Shown here: one piece after another, positions 17,019-22,305 of the stretch
Layout: the number at the start of each line of letters is the position of its first letter
Numbering within the stretch: the stretch's first letter is position 1
Source: a bacterium
GTDB taxonomy: Bacteria; Thermosulfidibacterota; Thermosulfidibacteria; Thermosulfidibacterales; JALWSI01
Assembly: GCA_027080315.1 (NCBI GenBank)
Contig: JALWSI010000118.1
Location: 1-22,305 of the forward strand
Length of the DNA stretch: 22,305 nt
Reading direction: 5' to 3'
Notes under the pieces: model-generated
The model's database searches: none
Told to the model about the DNA's origin: nothing
Seen by the model: the letters and a program-made list of their open reading frames with translations, nothing else
Program-made: the position numbers and the translations under genes

Positions 17019-18394
17019 TGCTCAACTCCTCCGTAAAGCCTTTCCACCTCCACGAATCCACAGGACCTTGCAAGGGCCGCCAAGGCCAAGTGGTAGCCGT
17101 ATATGGCGTTGTTGTAGTTGTTCTTTGCCGTTATCAAGGCGTTCTCTGAATCAATCACGTCAGAGGACTTCACCAGCTGCTTGGAGTACTGTAGCTTTGT
17201 GATTCTAAGGTCTTCCTGGGCCTGTTTCAGAGCGGCCTTGGCAGTCCTCATATTCTCTTTTGCCACCATAACCGCTGCATAGGCCCTTCTCACCTCAAGT
17301 CTAACTAAGTCTTTCAGGTGTTGAAGCTCGGCAGCTGCAGCCAGATGGTTCGCCTTTGCCTCTCTCACCCGATCCCTTCTACCGAACCAGTCAAACACCA
17401 GAAGATTGGCCCTGATACCCAGAATGAAGTTCTCTCTGTTGGTGTACTCGTTGTTATTGGCAAGCCAGTTGTCTCCGTGCTGCTCATACCTGCTGAACAC
17501 GCTTATCTGGGGATAGTACTGGCTCTTTGCCAACTTCACACCCAGTTTTGACTCTTCCACAATGCCCTCCACCGCCTCTATCTCTGGGTGGTTCAAAAGG
17601 GCCTGTTGGTAGAAGTGATCAACATCTGGGATCCCGCTATCAACGCCATTCTCAAGGGAGAAGGATAGTTCGTGAGGCTCAGCCAACCCCTTAACTCCCA
17701 TAAGGAGATTGAGATTGACCCAGTTGGTCTTAAGCTCTTCTTCTGTGTAGGTGAGCCTCTGTTTAGCTCCCAAAAGGGCCACCTCTGCCTTAAGAACATC
17801 GTTGTAGGGCACAAGCCCCTGTTTGTAGTAGCTTCTGGCATCTTTCACATGGGCCTTGAGCTGAGCAACATTCTCTCTTGCGGTCTCCACATTTCTCTGG
17901 GCCAAGAGCACATCGTAGTATGCCTTGCGCACCAAGAAGGCCACATTCACCCTCACAGCCTCCTCTTCAAACCCTGTTACCTTAACACCCAGCTTCTCAA
18001 TCCTTTGCAGGCTCTCAAGGTAGAAACCTGTGAAGACGGGCATGGTGGCCTGTATGCCCCATTTCACATCCTGATGCTCTCCCAACTTCACCTTGTTGGG
18101 CACGGTTAAGGGGGGCATGTTGGGCAAAGAGGGAAGCTTAAGCTCATCGCTGTAGTGAAAGACTGCATAGGGCTCCTCTTTAAGATGGGCGTATCGGTAG
18201 TCAAAGGTGATTCTGGGCAGCCTCTTGGTGAAAACGCTTCTCTCCCGGTTTCTCTGGGCCTCAAGGCGATAGGCAGCCTCCTTGACCAAAGGGTTCCTCT
18301 CAAGGGCCATCCTCACCGCCTCATCCACCGTTAAGGACCAGGATGCTCCAGGAAGCACAAGAAAGAGCAGAAGAAAGGCCAACACCCTCTTCAT
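17015..18394 (-). CDS. TolC-family outer-membrane efflux protein
   Basis: Trimeric outer-membrane channel and periplasmic tunnel for the pump. A clear signal peptide (1-20) has a Lys/Arg start, the core VLAFLLLFLVLPG and a likely cut after WS, giving mature LTVDEAVRMALERNP, the usual TolC-family opening. The two internal repeats of long helices run to residue 459, within family size. GGGAGG seven bases upstream supports the ATG, which overlaps the TetR stop (ATGA). The gene lies directly between the regulator and the adaptor, so this channel is probably dedicated to this pump. Confidence 0.92.
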   Translation of the reverse strand: MKRVLAFLLLFLVLPGASWSLTVDEAVRMALERNPLVKEAAYRLEAQRNRERSVFTKRLPRITFDYRYAHLKEEPYAVFHYSDELKLPSLPNMPPLTVPNKVKLGEHQDVKWGIQATMPVFTGFYLESLQRIEKLGVKVTGFEEEAVRVNVAFLVRKAYYDVLLAQRNVETARENVAQLKAHVKDARSYYKQGLVPYNDVLKAEVALLGAKQRLTYTEEELKTNWVNLNLLMGVKGLAEPHELSFSLENGVDSGIPDVDHFYQQALLNHPEIEAVEGIVEESKLGVKLAKSQYYPQISVFSRYEQHGDNWLANNNEYTNRENFILGIRANLLVFDWFGRRDRVREAKANHLAAAAELQHLKDLVRLEVRRAYAAVMVAKENMRTAKAALKQAQEDLRITKLQYSKQLVKSSDVIDSENALITAKNNYNNAIYGYHLALAALARSCGFVEVERLYGGVEQ

Positions 18395-18993
18395 GGCCCA
18401 TCCTCCCTGAGCACAGAACCCAAAAAGAGCTCAATGGCCTCCTCTGAAGAGAACTGGAAGCCTTGATGAATAGACTCCTGGATAAGGGCGTTCATCATCC
18501 CCTCAAAGGCAAGGGAGTAGAATCTGGGAGAGCGGTCTTTAAAGATCCCCTTATCTACACCCTCGGCAAAGACCCTCTCCAGTTTAGCAAGGTACTCTTC
18601 GTAAAGGGCCAGCACCCCCTCGCTAAGGGTCTCTTTAACCCCGAATCGGGCCTCCCAAAGCACAGAGTAGTAGAGCCTTATGAAGTCGGAATAGGCGTGC
18701 AGGGTGGCTATCTTCACCTCCACGAGCCTTTTAAGGGTCGCCAGAGGGTCAAGTCCCTCATCAAAAACAGAGGTCACCCTTTTAGAGATCTCCCTTGCCT
18801 TCTCAAGCACGATCTCTTCGTACAGCCTCCTCTTGTTGGGGAAGAAGCTGTAGAGGGTGCCCACCGCAAACTCCGACTCCTTGGCTATCTCACGCATAGA
18901 GGTGGCTTTGTAGCCCTTTTGAGAGAAGAGACGGAGAGCCGCTTCCAATATCTCCCGCTTTCTCTGTTCAAACTCCCTCTCCTTTCTACCCAT
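18391..18993 (-). CDS. TetR-family transcriptional repressor of the efflux operon
   Basis: Dimeric ligand-responsive DNA-binding repressor. The N-terminal TetR domain reads ILEAALRLFSQKGYKATSM (15-33), then a helix-turn-helix with SMREIAKESEFAVGTLYSFF (32-51) and PNKRRLYEEI. The C-terminal half (about 70-200) is the variable helical ligand and dimer domain. GGAGG seven bases before the ATG at 18993 fixes the start; the TTG just upstream at 18996 is not favoured. It is the first gene of its own operon, upstream of the channel, adaptor and pump, and a perfect palindrome lies in its promoter. Self-repression relieved by a pump substrate is the likely logic. The inducer is unknown. Confidence 0.93.
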   Translation of the reverse strand: MGRKEREFEQRKREILEAALRLFSQKGYKATSMREIAKESEFAVGTLYSFFPNKRRLYEEIVLEKAREISKRVTSVFDEGLDPLATLKRLVEVKIATLHAYSDFIRLYYSVLWEARFGVKETLSEGVLALYEEYLAKLERVFAEGVDKGIFKDRSPRFYSLAFEGMMNALIQESIHQGFQFSSEEAIELFLGSVLREDGP

Positions 18994-19016
18994 CAATGAA
19001 CCTCCATCTCAAATTG

Positions 19017-19030
19017 TGAACAAATGTTCA
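19017..19030. promoter_or_regulatory. Palindromic operator for the TetR-family repressor
   Basis: TGAACA-AA-TGTTCA is a perfect 6+2+6 inverted repeat overlapping the last bases of the -10 and the start region of the tetR promoter. Its location and symmetry fit a TetR-dimer site. The identity of the bound protein is inferred from position. Confidence 0.65.
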
Positions 19031-19056
19031 ATAAATGAGATTACTTTGCCCGTCAA
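19028..19056 (-). promoter_or_regulatory. Promoter of the tetR-efflux operon
   Basis: On the minus strand, TTGACG (19056-19051) is followed after 17 bases by TATTGA (19033-19028). The -35 is strong and the -10 weak. The operator palindrome covers the end of the -10 and the +1 region, so bound repressor would block initiation. Confidence 0.6.
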
Positions 19057-19107
19057 GAAAAGCTTTTAAAACTATTGACCTCCGGTAATCAGGACATGAA
19101 GCCGGTC

Positions 19108-19683
19108 TTAATCAGCCAATTCCCCTTTGCCTTTGAGCTCTTCAATAAACTTCCTGCTATCCAGAACCCTCAGCAGTGGAAAGAGAGGCCCATTGCTGTA
19201 GAGTTCAAGGACGGTGTTCTGAACCTCCTGATTGGGAGAAGCGGTGCAGTCCCTCAGGATTATTGAGTAGAAGTCGTTGCTCACCGCGTCCAAGGCCGTG
19301 GTGAGCACACAATAGGGGGTTGTGATTCCGCATACGGCAACGGTCTCCACCTTCAGGGTCCTCAGGGTCTGGTCAAGATCCGTCTTGAAAAAGGCAGAAA
19401 ACCGCCTCTTCTCAACCACAAGGTCCTCTGGAGATCTGGCAATCTCCTCAACAACTCGGCACCCTTCCGTTCCCCTGATGCAATGTGGCCTAACCCTGGA
19501 TCTGAAGAGAAAGTCCTCTTTCAAGAAGCTGTCGCAGGCAAACACCACAGGGGCTCCAACTTCTCTGCAGGCAGAGATGACCCTGTTTATCTGAGGGATA
19601 ATGGCCCTGCCAGCAACCGCCACCTTTGAGCCACCCTCAAGGTTATCCTTCAGCATGTCCACCACTATGAGGGCAGCTCTCAT
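19108..19683 (-). CDS. Cysteine hydrolase, isochorismatase/nicotinamidase-like
   Basis: A 191-residue cytoplasmic hydrolase of the isochorismatase superfamily. The catalytic triad is visible: Asp9 in LIVVDMLKDN, Lys92 in VVEKRRFSAF and Cys125 in CGITTPYCVLTTALDA. PHCIRGTEGC (66-75) is the segment seen in nicotinamidase-related members. The DxH metal motif of nicotinamidases reads DSF here (51-53), so a true nicotinamidase is doubtful. An AAGGGTG six bases upstream supports the ATG at 19683 over a GTG at 19692. It is the last gene after the SDR, 37 bases downstream, and probably co-transcribed. Activity on an amide or enol-ether linked to the operon's substrate is only an inference. Confidence 0.82.
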   Translation of the reverse strand: MRAALIVVDMLKDNLEGGSKVAVAGRAIIPQINRVISACREVGAPVVFACDSFLKEDFLFRSRVRPHCIRGTEGCRVVEEIARSPEDLVVEKRRFSAFFKTDLDQTLRTLKVETVAVCGITTPYCVLTTALDAVSNDFYSIILRDCTASPNQEVQNTVLELYSNGPLFPLLRVLDSRKFIEELKGKGELAD

Positions 19684-19720
19684 GATCTTCACCCTTTTAA
19701 ACGGGATTCAAGTAGATGGC

Positions 19721-20485
19721 TCACCAGGCGGTCCATCCCCCGTCTATCACCATGCAGTGTCCAGTCATGTAAGAGGCCGCAGGAGAGGCCATAAAGAGGG
19801 TGGCATAGGCCACCTCTTCGGGTCTTCCAAACCTCTTCATGGGAATTCTGTAAAGGGTCTCTTCCTTCAGCCTCTGATTACCCGCGATCCCTGAGGTCAT
19901 ATCTGTTTCAATAAATCCGGGGCAGAGGGCGTTCACCCTTATACCAAAAGGCGCCCATTCTGTGGCCAAGGCCTTGGTGAAGGTTGTTAAAGCCCCTTTT
20001 GTTGCAGTGTAAACCGCAACCTTGGGCAGCCCTATGATCCCCCCTATTGAGGAAACGTTAACAATAGAGGAATCACCAGCGGCCTTGAGGAGGGGAAATG
20101 CCAAATAGCAGTTGTGAAACACCCCTCTCAGGTTCACCGCCAACATCTCGTCCCAATCCTTCTCATCTGTCTGATGAAACAGGCGGTAGTGTGGGCTAAT
20201 ACCCGCGTTGTTCACCAGTAGGTGAAGCTTTCCAAACTCCTCCTCCACCCACTTGAACACAAACCCCATCTCCTCTTCAGAGGCCACATCTGCCGCTTTG
20301 GGAAAGGCCTTACCACCCTTGGATGCAATCTCCCTTTCCAGCTCCTTCAATAGGCCCTCTTTTCTGCTAACCATGATCACCTGGGCCCCTGCCTCGGCAA
20401 GCACCTGAGATATAGACCTTCCAATCCCTCTGCTCGCCCCTGTCACCAAGGCAACCTTATTGTCCAAGCGAAACGAATTCTCCAT
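19721..20485 (-). CDS. SDR-family NAD(P)-dependent oxidoreductase (FabG-like)
   Basis: Classical short-chain dehydrogenase of 254 residues, acting in the cytoplasm on a hydroxyl or keto group. The nucleotide loop TGASRGIG is at 15-22, NNAG at 92-95, Asn118 in AVNLRG, and catalytic Ser146 with Tyr159 and Lys163 (YTATK). PGFIETDM follows. The N-terminal 3-oxoacyl reductase-like pattern does not fix the substrate, and many such enzymes oxidise hydroxyacyl-CoA in catabolic operons. The start is two bases after the CoA-transferase stop, with GGAGGAG lying on that stop. No acyl-carrier or fatty-acid genes are nearby, so a biosynthetic FabG is less likely. Confidence 0.88.
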   Translation of the reverse strand: MENSFRLDNKVALVTGASRGIGRSISQVLAEAGAQVIMVSRKEGLLKELEREIASKGGKAFPKAADVASEEEMGFVFKWVEEEFGKLHLLVNNAGISPHYRLFHQTDEKDWDEMLAVNLRGVFHNCYLAFPLLKAAGDSSIVNVSSIGGIIGLPKVAVYTATKGALTTFTKALATEWAPFGIRVNALCPGFIETDMTSGIAGNQRLKEETLYRIPMKRFGRPEEVAYATLFMASPAASYMTGHCMVIDGGWTAW

Positions 20486-20487
20486 GG

Positions 20488-21615
20488 CTACTCCTCCAAA
20501 AGCTCCTTAAGGACCTTCTCCCTGTCTTCGTCTAAAGCAGGAGGAAGCTTTCGGCATTCAAACTCCGCCCCAGAGATTTTTAAGGGAGGCGCCACAAGGG
20601 CCAGTTCTCCCTCTTCTGGATGGGTCACCTTCCATAGCATATTTCTGGCCTTAACCTGAGGATCCTCCATCACATCCTTAACCGAATTCACGGGAGATAT
20701 TAGAAGGTCCTTGGTCTTGTTTGATAGCTCTACCCACTCAGCAAGGCTTTTAGAGCGGAAGATACCCTCAATCTCTTCAACAACCTTTGGATCCTCAGAG
20801 AATTGATAGGGCAATAGATCATCTCTTTTCACAGCCTTGCAAAAGATGCTCCAGAACTTCTCCTCCAAGGCCCCTAAAACCACATACCTGCCGTCTGCGG
20901 TCTCGTAAACCCTGTAACAAGGGGCCCCACCACTCAAGAAGAAATCTCCCCGTGAAGGGGCGGTTCCCATGGCGGACTGCTGGACTATGTGAGTGGGCAA
21001 CCACGAGAGAACAGAATCCATCATGGCCACGTCAACAAAGGAGCCTTCCCCCGTATTTCTGGCTTTGATCACCGCGGCCAAGATCCCGATAGCCGCCCAG
21101 AAGGCTGACGTCAGGTCCGCCAACTGAATGGCAGGAATCACAGGAGGTCCGTCTTTCAAGCCTATCTGATCAAGCACCCCTCCAATAGCAATAAGATTGA
21201 TGTCGTGCCCTGGCTTATCCTTATTTGGTCCCGTCTGGCCAAAGCCTGTGATTGAACAATAGACCAGAGCCGGGTTTTCCCCCTTAAGCTGGTTGTATCC
21301 CACCCCCAGCTTCTCCATCACCCCTGGGCGAAAGCCCTCCATCACAACATGGGCATTTCGGACCAGCTTCAGTAAGATCTCCCTATCCTTCTCGTCTTTC
21401 AGGTTAAGGGAGATGCTCTCTTTGTTTCTGTTAACAGCATAGTAAAAAGCGCTGTCTTTCCTCAGCTTGGGTTCAAACTCCCTCATGTAGTCCCCCGGTG
21501 GAGGGGGTTCAATCTTGATCACCCTGGCTCCGAGATCCGCCAGAATCATGGAGCTGTAGGGCCCAGGCAGAAGCCTGGTGAGGTCCAACACCATAACACC
21601 TTCCAATGGCAGCAT
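20488..21615 (-). CDS. CoA-transferase family III (CaiB/BaiF/alpha-methylacyl-CoA racemase-like)
   Basis: Cytoplasmic enzyme that moves CoA between acids or epimerises alpha-methylacyl-CoA esters. The N-terminus carries the Rossmann-like opening VLDLTRLLPGPYSSMILADL (9-28) and RVIKIEPPPPGD (31-42), then NRNKESISLNLK and the family motif SITGFGQTGP. His137 in GHDINL and Asp167 in QLADLTS align with the catalytic His/Asp pair of alpha-methylacyl-CoA racemase, so racemase activity is possible besides CoA transfer. The 375 residues are typical. GGAGGTGATC leads into the ATG at 21615; a GTG at 21621 lies inside that site and is unlikely. It is first in an operon with an SDR and a cysteine hydrolase. 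Confidence 0.9.
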   Translation of the reverse strand: MLPLEGVMVLDLTRLLPGPYSSMILADLGARVIKIEPPPPGDYMREFEPKLRKDSAFYYAVNRNKESISLNLKDEKDREILLKLVRNAHVVMEGFRPGVMEKLGVGYNQLKGENPALVYCSITGFGQTGPNKDKPGHDINLIAIGGVLDQIGLKDGPPVIPAIQLADLTSAFWAAIGILAAVIKARNTGEGSFVDVAMMDSVLSWLPTHIVQQSAMGTAPSRGDFFLSGGAPCYRVYETADGRYVVLGALEEKFWSIFCKAVKRDDLLPYQFSEDPKVVEEIEGIFRSKSLAEWVELSNKTKDLLISPVNSVKDVMEDPQVKARNMLWKVTHPEEGELALVAPPLKISGAEFECRKLPPALDEDREKVLKELLEE

Positions 21616-21621
21616 GATCAC

Positions 21622-21908
21622 CTCCAGATGTTTTGAACTACATGGACACTATGCCCCCTATGCAAAATTTTCTCAACGCCGACACTCTCCTAAGGCGATA
21701 ACCACAGCGATCCCGTTTTGACCGGCAGTAGTTAGAGTGGTATAGGAAAGATAACGGAAGTTGAAGAGATAGGGCCAAGGGAAATTAGATAAAGTAAAGG
21801 AAGAGTGTTATCAGTCGTTAAGATAAACTATAAAATAGCTATTATAAAAGGAGACTGTAGGTAGAATATAGAATTATACTAAAAAATTAAGTTTGGGAGA
21901 AACATGCA
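21622..21908. other. Intergenic boundary where composition turns AT-rich
   Basis: No gene is seen here. The left part holds the CoA-transferase promoter (21648-21676). From about 21781 the sequence becomes AT-rich: 21841-21900 has 15 G/C in 60 bases, against 34 in 60 at 21541-21600. A 10-bp palindrome, AATAGCTATT, lies at 21834-21843. A weak promoter pair TTATCA (21818-21823) and TATTAT (21840-21845), 16 bases apart, could serve the DUF4258 gene. Confidence 0.5.
21648..21676 (-). promoter_or_regulatory. Promoter of the CoA-transferase/SDR/hydrolase operon
   Basis: On the minus strand, TTGAGA (21676-21671) is followed after 17 bases by CATAGT (21653-21648). Transcription would start near 21641, leaving a leader of about 26 bases that contains the GGAGGTGATC ribosome site of the ATG at 21615. 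Confidence 0.55.
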
Positions 21909-22136
21909 GTGATAATAAAGTTTTCTCGGAACGCAAAGAGAAGAGCAAAGTTATATAACATACCTAAATCAGTAGTGGAAAATGTCTTGGAAAATCTTAA
22001 TTTAAAGAGTGGTAAACACGAGATAGTCAGAGAAGTAGCAGGATTCAAATATCCAATAAAGATTGTTGTAGTTGTTGAAGGAGATATTATCACAGTAATA
22101 ACAAACTATCCATTAAAGAAAGGGGTGAAAGAATGA
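21909..22136 (+). CDS. DUF4258-domain protein, toxin-like
   Basis: A 75-residue protein with the DUF4258 pattern: IIKFSRNAKRRAKLYNIPK (2-20) with basic helical residues, a middle strand pair, and a C-terminal ITVITNYPLKKGVKE (61-75). The fold resembles small RelE-like proteins, and DUF4258 proteins are often found beside DUF2283 proteins. A role as toxin is therefore an inference, not seen. It begins with GTG after GGGAG nine bases upstream; the nearby ATG at 21904 runs straight into a stop. Base composition is clearly AT-rich compared with all genes to the left, which suggests horizontal acquisition. The stop overlaps the DUF2283 ATG (ATGA). Confidence 0.72.
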   Translation: MIIKFSRNAKRRAKLYNIPKSVVENVLENLNLKSGKHEIVREVAGFKYPIKIVVVVEGDIITVITNYPLKKGVKE

Positions 22137-22305
22137 AGGTATATTACGATGAAGAAGTAGATGCTTTATACTTAAAGCTGAGTGATCAAAGTCCAGACGG
22201 TGTTATTGAAATAGAAGAAGGCATAAATATTGATACCACTGATGACGGAAAGCTTGTAGGAATAGAAATACTAAAAGCCTCCCAGAAGATGGATATCAAC
22301 ACAAT
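22133..22305 (+). CDS. DUF2283-domain protein, partial at right edge
   Basis: The first 57 codons of a small acidic protein are visible: MKVYYDEEVDALYLKLSD (1-18), then VIEIEEGINIDTTDDGK (24-40) and LVGIEILKAS (41-50). This YYDEEVDALYL...GIEIL wording is the DUF2283 signature; members are usually about 65-75 residues, so most of it is present. It overlaps the DUF4258 stop by four bases (ATGA), so the two are translated together, and is AT-rich like its partner. An antitoxin or immunity role for DUF4258 is inferred from the recurrent pairing. The end lies beyond the window. Confidence 0.75.
   Translation, partial: MKVYYDEEVDALYLKLSDQSPDGVIEIEEGINIDTTDDGKLVGIEILKASQKMDINT

Noticed and set aside
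19058-19067. AAAAGCTTTT palindrome after the cysteine hydrolase gene
   Set aside because: Short and AT-only apart from one GC step, too weak for a terminator hairpin and not positioned like an operator.
1-22305. CRISPR array, tRNA, rRNA or insertion sequence
   Set aside because: No regularly spaced repeats, no cloverleaf with a CCA-type end, no rRNA-like stretch and no transposase frame were seen; XerD is the only recombinase and looks chromosomal.

Overview
The window looks like a chromosomal segment of a Gram-negative, probably anaerobic and possibly thermophilic bacterium. A Desulfobacterota-like (former deltaproteobacterial) host is my best guess. The reasons are an outer membrane (TolC-type channel, tripartite efflux pump, PilT ATPase), a phenylacetate-CoA ligase coupled to a tandem-ACT protein, a class III CoA-transferase operon, heavy AGA/AGG arginine codon use, and very tight gene packing. 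ATGA and TAATG overlaps are frequent, and GTG/TTG starts are common. This is gene-content inference; no rRNA or tRNA is present to place the organism.

Layout. 1-1847 (minus): MscS-type channel followed by XerD recombinase, which is cut by the left edge. 1848-2153 is mostly empty and holds the terminator of the next operon. 2154-5100 (minus): PilT-like ATPase, phenylacetate-CoA ligase (paaK) and a tandem-ACT protein, read from a good promoter at about 5134-5162. 5246-6621 (plus): tsaB, rimI and a small YdcH/DUF465 protein. 6635-10241 (minus): a deoxyribosyltransferase-like protein, lepA, lepB and hemD, all overlapping or nearly so. 10453-14170 (plus): MoxR ATPase, DUF58 protein and TgpA-like membrane transglutaminase. 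14194-18993 (minus): TetR regulator, TolC-type channel, HlyD/EmrA adaptor and EmrB-type MFS pump, joined by three ATGA overlaps, with a palindromic operator lying on the promoter. 19108-21615 (minus): class III CoA-transferase/racemase, SDR oxidoreductase and cysteine hydrolase. 21622-22305: an abrupt AT-rich stretch carrying a DUF4258 + DUF2283 pair that resembles a toxin-antitoxin module; the second gene is cut by the right edge.

How the genes work together. The tsaB-rimI and lepA-lepB-hemD blocks are housekeeping: tRNA t6A synthesis, S18 acetylation, translation factor EF4, signal peptidase and tetrapyrrole synthesis. MoxR-DUF58-TgpA is a recurring chaperone/envelope cassette. The TetR-led operon encodes a complete self-regulated tripartite efflux pump. 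The CoA-transferase/SDR/hydrolase operon is probably catabolic, acting on a CoA-linked substrate I cannot name.

I found no clear, wholly new system. The items most worth a second look are the AT-rich DUF4258/DUF2283 pair, the PilT-PaaK-ACT coupled operon, the 13-bp inverted repeat built into the end of hemD, the palindrome between the divergent pilT and tsaB promoters, and the promoter position that predicts a leaderless moxR transcript.
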